A DNA stretch of 64,000 nucleotides, taken from Scytalidium lignicola. Its lineage: Eukaryota > Ascomycota > Leotiomycetes. The position numbers were made by a program, and so were the translations under genes. Positions 48,310 to 60,031 of the stretch are shown here, in pieces (the stretch's first letter is position 1; each line of letters opens with the position of its first letter). The notes beneath the pieces are model-generated. The model was not told the DNA's origin. It ran no database searches and saw nothing but the letters and a program-made list of their open reading frames with translations. The stretch is taken from contig NCSJ02000169.1 of assembly GCA_002812745.2 (NCBI GenBank), positions 1 to 64,000 of the forward strand. Direction: 5' to 3'.

Positions 48310-50373
48310 CTGCGGAAATCCGCCTAGACACGGCGCAGCGGAATCATATAATCACGGTGAAATTCAAGTCTATCCTGACGGCATCTACTGAAGAATGCAA
48401 CGCGACGCCATTGAACTTTCGTCACTTTCTTTCCGACGCGCGGACTAAGCTGGAACAACCCCCCAGGGACCAGCGGAGCACTAAGCACAAACATGGTCTA
48501 GCTTGGACGGCCCTGGAACAATAAATTTCCGACTGCCAGAAAGAGGGCGGCTTCCCCATTTAGTGTTCCCGAAGCCGGCGCGTCAAGGACAAAGTTAAGG
48601 ACAAGGACCAAATGATAGGAAGTACTTTCGTACCTCGCTGATGAGGTTGTAGAGCATGTCGGAGCTCGGAGAAGACCGTTGGCCGGTGTGATCGAGGACA
48701 AGAAAAGGGGGTTGGGAGGGAATAGACAAGCAGACAAGTCCGCAGGTGCAACCACAAAACCAAAATTGGCACACTGAGTGAATTATTTCTCTTCCCAAAA
48801 AAATTCACACCGATGATGGTGATGATGATGATGACGATCCTCCTCGAGGGATTTCTATGTCACGCACGAGCCACCGAACTTAGTCAGCGGAATATGTGAT
48901 CTGGTCTGACGAGACATTTTGATGTAAAAAAGGCATCTGACAAATCAGAGCGATGAGAAACTGGTCAGATGGAATGAAAAAAAAAAAATTTGGCGAGAAG
49001 AAAATTCTACCCCAGCTCTTGTGGACGCGCGAATTTCAGGAGGCTATTGGCTGACATGGGCAGCTTCAGCGATGGCAGCCAGGCCATCCCCAGATTAGCG
49101 ACGGGTGCGTGAGCCTCGAACTTGTTCTGGAAGGGATGCGCCTGGCCTGTGCGGGTGCCTTTTTTTTGCTGTCTCCCTATCCGGCCATCCAACTGTTTTA
49201 CTGTACCACTCAGCCAGTGCCCTTTTGCTCTTTCCGCAGCCGTTGCGAGAAAATTTTCAACCTGCAACCTGCAGGAGGTTTTTGGTGGTGGTGGTTGTCT
49301 CACGTTTTTGGATTTCCTTTTGTTCATCTCCACACTTTCTGTACTGTACCTGTACTCAAGGATCCTGCAGCACGGGGTGAAGCTGGGTCGAAAAGATCGT
49401 CATTTCTTCCTTGCAGCTTGTGGCTGGCCGTTCTTTCACCTTTGNTTTTTTTTTGAGCCTAGCATCCCACGAAAGTCAAAGCTCCGTGGAGATAGAAAAT
49501 TTTGCCAAACAATCAAAACTCTCTGCCTGTTGGATTGGATTGGATTCACATTCCTGTTATCGAGAGAGGACCAGATATTTTGAGAGATTTACCAATACCA
49601 ACCGGAAATGAGAGAGGACACATCGGATCTCCTATCCGGGTCGAAGAAAAAGTTCTGCCTGTCAGGTCAGGACACTCACAATGAGGCGCACGGCGGCGCC
49701 GAGCTCGCAACGTAGCTGAGAAAGAAAGTGACACAGCTACGTGTATGTAAGAATATCAAGTCGCAACTCGCAGGATTGACAACCAGTGTGGGATGAGGCG
49801 TTGGATTTTTCTAAGAAGAGAATGCAATGGCCAATTGCGGTAAAAATGTGTTTCAGTGTTTTTGTACTTGTACGAAAAAGTACTGTAACTGTTGTACTCC
49901 CTACGACCCCGTCGAGGTAGGATTTAGCAGGCATAGTCCTGCATGCACCAAGACACGTGCGTTGATACTCCAAACTGAAGTGTTTACTTACTGTGCTGTG
50001 TTGTAAGGCTGTTCAAAGCTAGCTGACATGATGACTATTAAATTACCCGACAACCTATTTTTGATCACAGAGAAAGTGAGAGAGCTCTGTGGTGAGAAAT
50101 CCAAATGGCATTTGGCGTGTGTTTCTCCTCCTAGCCTGGTAGGGAGGTAGGCTGCTGCCCGCGATTGCGTACATTTGCGGAGCGCACGCATTAGGGTTCC
50201 CTCTTGGGGGCCGTAGTGGGGAACGGCGCCCGCGTCCAGCGAGCCAGGATGCGTACAGTAGCCCCCTGCCCCCCCTCAAGCGTGCATGCGTCGCGCTGTC
50301 TATTGATTGATTGATGGCAGCTTTGTGGGCTCGGCTTGTCCCAGTCGAATATATTACAAGTGCTGTACAGTTA

Positions 50374-50397
50374 CAGGCAGACAGGCAGACAGGCAAA
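50374..50397. repeat. CAGGCAGA octamer repeat
   Basis: Three tandem copies of an 8-bp unit, the last ending in AA instead of GA. Confidence 0.7.
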
Positions 50398-51944
50398 CCG
50401 GAGAGCAGAGTACAGTAAGGCAGGAGTTCCTGACTCAGTGGTTTCTATTCTAGCCCCAGCGCAGGAGAAAAAAAAGGAGAGTTGATATCGATGGCGGGGT
50501 TAGGGGTTATTTTACTGGACTGTGCTGTACCCTATGTACTTGTTCTGTACTCTGTACGGCACGGATACGGCTGCTGTTCTGGATCCGTCGGACAGATTGC
50601 CCCTCCTTCCGCCTCGCTGGTCAGTGCCATTGACAGTGCAGTACAGTATTGACAAGTTGCTCGTCGCGTGCGCAGGTACGGGTGGTACTGGACTGTAACT
50701 GTAGGCTGCAGGGCAGATGTACAAGTACAACAAAGATACTTGGTACTTATATCCATCTGGGGCCAAGGCGCAGGCCAAAGACGCAGGCCGAGGCAGCCGT
50801 GCGGGCCCCGCCGAGTGGTACGACCCTGTACAAGTCGCACTTAGCAGGCACACCCTCCAAAAAGTAGACCCTTCCGACCTAGCAGGAGGATGCGTCTTCG
50901 AACCTTCGATGGGCTTTGGGTAATATCTGGCGGAAGACAGACCTCATAGGCTAGGACTTGGCTTATAGGAATTTTGGTTGTACAGTAGTAGTTACTACTG
51001 TAGTTAGAACTAAGTAAGGAAAAGAAGAGTTTGGCTTGGGTTTGGGGCTTTTGAGCTATTGTTGGTCTGCTGTCCGAAGGGAAAGTCGTCATGCTCGTAA
51101 TCACCAGGTTGCGGCGCTCACCTTTCCGCGACGCGTGACCCGGGTTTCCGTGGCTTGGTTTAAGTAGTTAGTTAGTTACTTGACAGTGACTTTGTACGGG
51201 AGGGGATAAAGCTAAATGATGCGAAGGAGGGAAACAATCCCAAGTAACGCGCAGAGAATTCATTCTTACAGTACTATTGCTATTGCTATACTTGTAACTA
51301 GCTGTTCTTTAGAGCTAAGGACAAATCTCTCCGAAAACTGATAAGGATGGATGCGGTGCCTGGCAGGTGTGTGTTAAAAAAATTTTCCTCGCTCTCTTTT
51401 TTCCCTTTGCTTTCTTTTCTTTTTCCTTTCTTTTTTTTGCGGGGTTGCAGCATCCTGTAGGTGTACGGCGTATAAATGATTGCAGTGTATTTCTTGGCCA
51501 TGTTACGCCAGTCAAGCCAGGGCAGTATTGAAGGTAAGATAATGCTGCACCAGACCAGAGGACCAAAAGTACATGTACATGTAGCAGTACCCGGGAAGTA
51601 CCCGTGCTTGGACCAAACCAGTTCGCGCGCCCATTCCATCCATTCCATCCATCCCCAAAGTCCCCGCACCAAAGTAATTAACTAAGCAGCCAGCAAAAGA
51701 CATCAACACCACCAAGCACCAGCACTACGGTACCCGCGCTGGTCATCTGTGGAAGAAATGGGCCTTAAAAGGCACGCCAGCTCCCCCACGCTTGCAGGAC
51801 CGGCCCATCCCACACACGCCCGTCGCTGTTTTGTTGCTGGTGTCCGGCTTCTTTTCTCCACCCCCCAGCCGCAATTGTACGATTGTCGTGCAACAAACCC
51901 ATCCAACCTTAAACAACATCCCTCAACCTTAACTCTCTCGGTCC

Positions 51945-52012
51945 TCCTTGCTTTCTAATCCTCCTCCTCCACCTCTTCCACCTCGTCCTCTTCATTCTTC
52001 GTCCTCACCACC
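51945..52012 (+). promoter_or_regulatory. Pyrimidine-rich core-promoter-like tract
   Basis: Long C/T stretch about 650-710 bp upstream of the C2H2 factor ATG. Such tracts precede transcription starts in filamentous fungi, so it may mark the start of a long leader. Confidence 0.4.
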
Positions 52013-52577
52013 TCTCGTGGTGTTGTGGCAACCCGTGACAGAAAGAAGAAGAAAACCAAGAAGAAGAAGAGCGAAAAAATAATACGGAACTCCCCGCATC
52101 GACCCAAACTAAACCAGACCCTTTGCCGACAACTCCTGCTAGGTCAACAACAACCGCTCGTTTTTCCGTCGCCGCATATCCTCAACCCCGTTGCAGGTGT
52201 CCGGTATGACCTAGTCGCACGCCCAGGTCAATTGGCCCCTCTGGAAAAAAGGTGTGCTGGGTGAATTCTGTGCCTGCCTGCAACAATTGGGAGAGAAGTG
52301 TGTCCTTCGTCGTCCACCAGCGCATACCGTTTTGATCGGCCTACACAGCTTCTTCCCTCCCCGCTTTAAGTTTCGGCTTGAAATCGCAAAGGCCCTCTCA
52401 TCTCGCCAACGTTCTGTCTTGTGGTAGGAAATGCGCTGCTGATCCATCTCCAGTCCCAGACGCAATCGGCTAAGAAGAGAGAGAGAGAGTGTGTGTGTGT
52501 ATATATCGTCTCAGGAGATCCAAATAGGCCGGTTTTCCAGTGGTTATCCCAAATAAAATTTAAAAAAGCCCCAGTGC

Positions 52578-52616
52578 ATGGGCTTCACAAACGTGACCCG
52601 ACTCGCGGCCGCCTGA
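52578..52616 (+). promoter_or_regulatory. Upstream ORF in the C2H2 factor leader
   Basis: ATG followed by 11 sense codons and TGA, ending 40 bp before the main ATG at 52657. Two smaller upstream ORFs lie at 52431-52442 (three codons plus stop) and 52206-52214 (two codons plus stop). If the leader begins near the tract at 51945-52012, all three would be in the mRNA and could reduce translation. Confidence 0.4.
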
Positions 52617-52656
52617 ATTATACAAAATTCGTTGGACTAAACTCGCCCCAAGTAAT

Positions 52657-55600
52657 ATGACGTCTGTTCTGCAAGCACCACCCCCAACCTTCCCCACGAA
52701 AGATATCATGGCCTCGATGGATCCCTCGGCCAGCGCCCAGGCCCAGAATCCGACGCTGCAACATATACCCCGACCTCACACTGACGACAAAGATCGAGGC
52801 CGTCGCCGGGACCGAAGTGAGCAACAAGGCAATGCCGAGGCATCAACGGGCGACACTGGAGAAGGACATTCTTCAGGAGCCGAAGGACCCTCCAGGAAGC
52901 GCCGTAGAAGTAGAAAGGGCTTGGACAAGAAATTCGAGTGCCCCCAGGAGGGTTGCGGGAAAAGCTACTCCAGAGCAGAACATCTGTAAGCCAAGAAAGG
53001 AAAGCTCTACATGTTCGACCAAATACTGACTTATCAATGCAGTTATCGACACCAGCTCAATCATACTCCAAAACAAATCTATGCCTGTGACTTCCCGGAC
53101 TGCACGCGTACCTTCGTCAGGCAAGATCTGTGCAACAGGCACAGAGATAGGCATACCGCAAAGGGCTCCCAGCTCCACAAGAAAGACGTCCTGCTGGGCC
53201 ATGGCTCACCTGCCACCGAAGCTCGCAAGACCATACCTGGTCATGGAGGCCCTTCATCTCCAGATTTAACGCGAGCCAACCTAGCCGTTGCCAAGGCGCG
53301 AACGGGACCGTTTCAATATCAATCACCCCAGGAGGCTCAATCGACTCCATTTTCCCCGATGACCCATTCATCTTCAGGAACCTATACAGGTACTCCTGGT
53401 TCAAGTGCGGTTGACTTCTCGCAACTAGGCGCAGGCCAATTCAAGAGGTCAAATAGCGACAGCATCCCCCGCGTTCAAGACTCCCCAACTCAACCCCCAG
53501 CGGGGTTGAGATCTCAACGGCACTCAAGCTTTGGGGTTTCCGACGCCAAACCTGTTGAATTCACACGTCCACCTATGCAGACGGCAGGAAGTTATGGAAT
53601 GATGTCGTCTGCTCCCGTAAACCAATCCTACCACCACGGCGCCCAGTCCAGTCCACAACCTTTTGTGAGCCAGCAAAACTTCACTCCTTTCACTTTGCCA
53701 CCCCCTAGCTACGCAACCACTTCAACCTCAACTACTTCGACTCGAGAAGCGGAACCGTCATATCCTGCGCCAATGCCGGTAGATTACAGCAACGAACCCG
53801 CTCCACAGCAGTCCGGTCCGGATATGATGTTATTAGATCAGATGACCGCTCCAAATACCATGCCAGTGTTTGGTGGTGAAGGTTACAGTAGATCTCCATT
53901 TGCCATCCCGGAGGATTTTGTGGCATATCTCTTTAGTAATCAGCAACTGGATAATTCGTCACCTATGGGGCAGACAAGCCAACAAGGATATGCCAAGTAA
54001 GTTGTGTCTACTCCTTGCGAGCCAGAAAAGCTCCAGCTTTGTGATCTCTCCTTGCTAACAATATCCTAGCTATCCCGATGCGCAAGCATCATATTATGCG
54101 CCTTATTTTGCAAATGATATGAATCTAGGAGGTTTCTTCCCTTCAAACCACCAGCAACAGCATCATCCAATGGCGGTAACCAGCTTACTTGACACAAGTC
54201 TACCCGAGAGCGTCTTGTCAGAAGAGAAGAGTCAGGCCATAGTCGATCTTATCAAAGAGCGGTTCAATGAAACGGATCATGCACCAGTTGCGAAGCAGAA
54301 AGAAGCTCTGTTGGAGGGTGATCGAAGTAATGACAGTCATATGCTAAGCCGGAAGATGATGCAGACTTATATTAGTAGTTACTGGTATCATTTTAGCGAG
54401 CAAGTTCCAATTCGTATGTTCTTCTCTTCTCTATTGTTATTACTGAAAACCTTTTTCAGTTACTAATATATAGNTTTTTTTTAGTGCATAAACCAACATT
54501 CTCTCCAGACAAGACGCCGAATTTGCTCCTCATTGCTATGATGGCCATTGGTGCTTCTTGTTTGGATAAGATCCATGGTTATGAAGTTACCCAAGCTGGT
54601 GCCGAGCTTTCTAACTTCCTTGCCTGGCATTTGAGATGGGAAATCTTCAGCGACTATCACTTCCGTCCTCCAGCAAAGCTATGGGTATTCCAAGCGCTGT
54701 TACTTTTGGAGATATACGAGAAGATGTACTCTACGAGAGCGTTGCATGAACGAGCTCATATTCATCACGCGACAACAATCACCCTGATGCGTCGTGGGAG
54801 TTCGCTCATCGGAAGGTCAGCATTAGACTCACCTCCTAGTGTTAGGGACGAAAAGCAAGGTGTAAATGGGTCTCGACACTCTTCTACGTCGGGTGCGAAC
54901 ACACCTGACGAATGGTGGAATCACTGGATCACAAATGAAGCGACTCGAAGGGCGGCATTCGCGGCATTCGTCATAGACTCAACACATGCAACAATGTTTG
55001 GCCACTCCACCGTAATGGTTGCACATGAAATGCGGCTCCCCTTACCTTGCGATGAGGCTCTTTGGTCAGCTACTAGCAGTGCTGAAGTTGGTAGGATTGA
55101 GGCGAACCTTCATGCCAATGGAGTCAAACCGATATCCTTCTTGGAAGGGCTTAAAAGAACCCTGAATGGCCAGGAAGTACGAACCAATTCTTTCGGGCGA
55201 ACGATCCTGATGGCTGGTCTGCTAAGTGTGAGTTGGCATATGAACCAGCGAGATCTCCAGGTCAACTCCCTCGGCGTCTCTCAGGCATTGGGTGGTCGGG
55301 ACAAGTGGAGAGGCTCCCTCACGAGAGCTTTCGATTTGTGGAAGCAAGATTTCGATCGATCTTTAGCCAGAAACTCAGACGGCGTACCTGGTCCATATGC
55401 AAACACGGAAAGGAAGGAAGAGAGCGTTGTTTTCCAGAACCGAACCGTGCTCCATCACCTTGCTCACATGGCCATGCATGTGGATATTGTTGATTGCCAG
55501 ATATTTGCCCGAGCAAAGCGGCTCCTCGGACGTACCATCGGTTCCCAAGACCTAAATAGCGCCCAACGTCGGATGAAGGATAACTGGGCTCCCACCGCCA

Positions 55601-56061
55601 AGGCTCGTGATGCCACTTGGTATGCCATCCGCTTCCTCTGCACGGTCCTTCTCCCCGAAGAATCAACACTGTCGTCGAGTACACACGGCAGTTTCGAGAA
55701 TCCCGACCCGCCATTCGACTACTCCCCTCGCGACGACGTCCTCCTCAACCGGCCCTGGGTTATGTACTTCGCAGCACTGATCGTCTGGTGTTACGGATTT
55801 GCCCTCGAGGGCCCGACAACTGCTCCCGTACCTCCCGCCTACGATTTCGAAGCTCAGGTGCGTGATATGCGTGCCTACCTACGGAGACTGAATGGCGTGA
55901 GATCACCAGAAGACCTGAAGGCAATGCGTGGCTTCAATGGTTGCAGCGGGATGTTGATGGTGCTAAGGAGTATTTTCGAGAAGACGAGGTGGGAACTTCT
56001 CCATGAAGCTGCCCTTCTCCTAACCAATTGTATACAACTCATTGGAGGAGGGCAATCTTAA
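52657..56061 (+). CDS. C2H2 zinc-finger factor with fungal regulatory domain
   Basis: Join 52657-52985, 53043-53996, 54070-54413, 54485-56061; 1067 residues. DNA-binding regulator. A basic stretch (KRRRSRK, 81-87, likely nuclear signal) precedes two fingers: Cys95, Cys100, His113, His117 and Cys125, Cys130, His143, His147. Residues 150-430 are Pro/Ser/Gln-rich. The remainder is a fungal-specific regulatory region (about 540-1060) containing LHKPTFSPDKTPNLLLIAMM, WVFQALLLLEIYEKM and AFAAFVIDSTHATMFGHSTV. This architecture matches the AmdX/Klf1-like group, but I do not assign an orthologue. The first intron interrupts finger 1; all phases match. The N at 54474 lies in intron 3. Target genes are unknown. 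Confidence 0.87.
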
Positions 56062-57296
56062 TAAGAAGAAAAGAAGAAAATAATATCATGGCTTTATTTT
56101 TTCTTCCTCCTCTTCTATCTTTTTTTTAACTTGTATGTAACGAAACGTCCTTGAATGTTTTACGTTTATTTTTTGAATTTGTATTGTTATGGGTAGGTAG
56201 GNTTTTTTTGATCAATCANTTTTTAGCTCTTGTTGGGTAGGATAGCGAAACTTGGGCTTATTTTTTGTTTTGGGAGGATTGGGTTTGTTTGTTTGTTTGT
56301 TTGGCTAGGCTTTCTTTTTGGGGGGGATGGAGCGGGGAGGGGGGTCCTTTTTTTTCAAAGGCATCTGCATATTGTGTATATACCCGTCATTTTATTTATA
56401 TATATTTATATTTTATATATTCTCTGTTTTTTTGCGATATCTAGCATCTCTTGCAAAATCAAAAATATGGTTCTTTTTTAAACTTATCTATTTGGGCGGG
56501 TCTGCCGGTGCGTTTATATATATACATATATTACATACATTACATGGTTACAAATCTCTTCTTGATCTTTGTTTAGTACTTACTACTTACTACTTAGTCC
56601 GTTTTTTTTGTTTTTGATGAAGTAACGTTTCGATGAGGGAGGATAATTGTTCGGAAGTGTGTTTTAAATTAGTATAAAGGTAGCTAGCTATATCGTAAAA
56701 GCTTCCATCATCATTGGCCCATAGTTGTATCGAGTATCCAGGTTTTAGTGTTAAAAATTAACATTAACGTTAGGTAAGATTGGCATCTCTGTTGTCATTT
56801 GCAGGAATCTCAATCCTTATTCTTTTAGGTGTGGCACAGAAGTTTATTTTTACTACCTACAACTAACTAATTGAAGGAGTAAGTAATAGAAGTGTCCGAG
56901 CCCCCGTCTGTTTTGCAGCGGAGAAAAAAAATTGTAATAGGACAATACATGTGTGATGGGATCGTTAAGTGCCCAATTAGTGGAATCAAACTCTGATTCT
57001 CACTCATATATGAAAGAAGAAGAAAAGAGATGAACCAGATTCCAATCCATTTTCATACTCCCTGATGGTATCGTTGAAGAACTCAAGGAATAACGCCCAA
57101 ACCTGTTGAAGTTTGCCCCTACCAAAAAACACCATTTAATGCCATTTAATGCCTATATCAAACCGTCTCCTCGTAAAAAAACGGGAACAACCAACTAATA
57201 TACTGAGAGAGTTGAATCCATTCTCCGCATAGTCAGTTGGTGGAAATTATTAGGTTCCTCCGTGGACCTAATAACGAGCGTCATCTATCATTTATA
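56062..57296. other. Intergenic, C2H2 factor to MET13 (convergent)
   Basis: Both 3' UTRs. T-rich and simple: TTTG repeats near 56286-56302, TATA-rich runs near 56390-56530, N-marked T runs at 56202 and 56219. No gene seen. Confidence 0.55.
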
Positions 57297-59208
57297 CTAT
57301 GGGTTGGTCTCCATAGTTGTGCCATTTTCTTTCGTGGTTCCGTTTGTATGATTTACTGTGTCGAATGGCTTGTCAAAACCCTCTACTGTTAATCCATCAA
57401 AAAGCGAGAACAAAGCGTGACCCTGATGGAAATCGTTGTGCACTGAAGTAAAAAAAGTCAGCAGCCCGACATAAAATTNAAAAAAATTGCAGTAGTAATA
57501 GTATCATACCGATATTAACAAGATACCAAGTCTCCATCAGGTGCTCAATCAATTGCCGAGAGGGGCTTTGAGATGGATAGCAGTGAGCCCAGTCCACACC
57601 CAAACGGAAGGCCTCGTCCTTCCATGCCAGGAAACTGATAGTCTCGACTATTGTTGGTTGAACAATTTCTTTGCCTGGGAATACTCCCCAAGTCACAGCA
57701 TTCGGTCCATCTCCAGGAGCATTTGTTCGCAGATCACCGGATTTATCCACTGCATAATAAGTCAAGTCTGGATCATGCTCGATCCTCTTGATTAGCTCAT
57801 CCATCAATCCTGGTGGCACCAAGAGCTCCAGATATGCCTTTTGATACACATAACCATTGGTTGGACCCCAGCCATAGATAGGATGGGAAGATTTCACGCC
57901 ATCAACAGCTGGTTGCGAATTGATTGTGAGCAGGCCACGTCTATTGATGTTGATTAAGTCTGGCTTGATGATATCAGCCTCGCTGGTTATCGGTACTTCG
58001 CTCCATGGGAGACTGTCTAGATTATTTTCGAGATATTTCACAAAAATTTCGGCGATGTCTTTGATTGACTTTGGTTCACCCCAGAGTGCACGATTCTGCT
58101 CATTCGTCCCTTTCAGACCTATGCCATAAGCATCCAGTTCGCCAAAAGCCGGTGATCTTGAGTCTCCCCATCTACCATTAGGAAATTCATCCCAGTCCTG
58201 TGTTCGGGCTACGTAAGACTTATTACGATTCTTCCAAAAGATAGGTCGAACGTCTTCATCTCTGCGTCCAAGCCCGAGTGATTGCCTCCAGGGTAATGGT
58301 TGCTTCAAGGGGCGCTCGGTGGATGGTGTTAACTTCAATTCTTCCAGAACCATACGTGTTGCTTGAGCCAGATTCATGGTATAAAAGTGTAAATGATGTA
58401 TTCCAGCGTCCAAGATCCTACGGCACATCTCGGCAACGAGACCTTTCCCGATGTTTCGAACAGCAGCATCATCATTCTTCACGGCTTCAAGCGCGGCACT
58501 CCACTTGGGTGGTATCCTGCAGTTCATATGGTTGCATCTCCGTAGAAAGCTCGCATACGTACTGATAGGCATAATTCCAGGAATAATCGGTACATCAATG
58601 CCTTTTGCCCTGACTTTGCTCACCCAATCAACAAAGTTATCAACATCATAGAACATCTGTGTTACGATAAAGGAGGCGCCTGCATCGACTTTTTCCTTTA
58701 GATGTTCTATCAATAGTTCTGGGTCGTCTTGATCGTCACACCCTTCCGGATATCCTGCAACACCGATATCGAAGTGATAGCCGTAGGTCTCACGGATATA
58801 TTTGACCAAATCCTTTGCGTACTGAAATCCCCCTTCTGTGGCTTCCCACTTTTCTTTTTCTCGGGGCGGGTCACCACGAAGGGCTAGGATGTTGGTGCAG
58901 CCGGCCTTGTAAGCATTCCTAAGAGCCTCGTCGACTTTTTCTCTTCCCATATCCGTGCAAGTTAAGTGCATGCATGTTTCTAGGCCATATTGTGACTGAG
59001 CAACATTTACCATTTCGCAAGTCAACTGAACTAGTCGACCTCCAGCACCCCAGGTAATATCAATGAAGCTCGGGCCCAATCCCTGCATACGGTCCATGCG
59101 ATCATATAAGTTTTGAACACCTTGCGCGGTTTTTGGAGGAAAGAATTCGAAGGAGAAAGTAGGCTGCCCTGACCGTTCGGCCTCTGCTACGATGTCCTTG
59201 ATGTGCAT
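57297..59208 (-). CDS. MET13: Methylenetetrahydrofolate reductase (Met13 type)
   Basis: Complement of join 57297-57442, 57510-59208; 614 residues (yeast Met13 is 600). Reduces 5,10-methylene-THF to 5-methyl-THF for methionine synthesis, using FAD and NAD(P)H. N-terminal catalytic barrel (1-310): FSFEFFPPKTAQGVQNLYDR, ITWGAGG, LALRGDPPREKEKWE, IVTQMFYDVDNF and IPGIMPISTYASFLRR. The C-terminal regulatory domain starts near VRPIFWKNRNKSYVART and includes ITINSQPAVDG, YGWGPTNGYVYQKAYLE and NAVTWGVFPGKEI. The last intron contains an N beside an A run (57479); splicing GTATGA to TTCAG restores LVNI-VHNDFHQG as in other family members and adds 47 residues. ATG 59208 precedes the conserved MHIKDIVAEAERSGQ start. 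Confidence 0.92.
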
Positions 59209-60031
59209 CTTGGAAGATGAGAAAAAGCTCCAGGAAGTTCCAACCAGATGATACCTAGCAAAATCCGTATTAGTATGCACAGTAATTAGGGTATACATCC
59301 ATTCGGAAGCCGTGGTTCTTCGATTTATGAGGAAACATGGGAGTTAAATGCGGAGTTTTTCTAGGGGTACAAGGAGGGGCAGTAACCACAACAACAGTTC
59401 TAGGAGAAACCTACTTTTGTCAACAGACTCTCGGGGTATTCCTCACGACTGCAGCCTGCTAGCCGTAATATCTATTGCGGGCCCAACGTTCTACTATATC
59501 TTGCAGCATAGGAGCATCAATGTATGTGGTGTTGTTGGAATAAAGTCACCAAAGTATAGGCGAGACCGGGCTTTTATTTGGACCTTGAGAGCCGTTTTAC
59601 TTCNTTTTTTAGAAGCAGCCCACTGGCTGCACAAGTGACAAGGCGGTGAGTGGCGGGGTCGAAATAGCGTCATCCACATGTGCCACAATAATCGCCGTAG
59701 TGCCGAACATTTAAAATTCAACGCAAGGCAAGTAGTTGAAGTGCACGATTATAGTAAAATAATACTCCGAGGATGTAGCATTTTCCTTGCCATTTCATTT
59801 TAACATCATAGCCTATTCACAGGTACTGGCTTGTGTGGGTTCTGTGCTTTTTGCATAGAACCAATTTACAATATTCCTCTACCTTCCAAAGTGAACACCT
59901 GTTGATTGCCCCGCTAAAACTCCTAACTCTTTGACAAATACCCATTTTAACTTAACGACAACTTGCCCAGCAGTTTGCGAAGGGACTTTGGATATCACAT
60001 AAACACGCCTTAGAACCCATGAATAAGTAAA
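59209..60031. other. Intergenic, MET13 to GCP2
   Basis: Holds the MET13 promoter side and the GCP2 3' UTR. N-marked T run at 59604. The frame at 59348-59638 contains the N and no motif. Confidence 0.55.

Larger units (their letters stand above)
48310..52656. other. Gene-poor divergent region, SAP30 to C2H2 factor
   Basis: 4.3 kb between two divergently transcribed genes. It contains GTAC-rich tracts (spread over about 49860-51600), a CAGGCAGA triplet repeat (50374-50397), CCATT repeats (near 51625-51655), a pyrimidine-rich stretch (51945-52012), an AG/GT/AT run (near 52483-52506) and short upstream ORFs. Open frames overlap on both strands without motifs. It is probably the long promoter and leader of the C2H2 factor. 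Confidence 0.5.
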
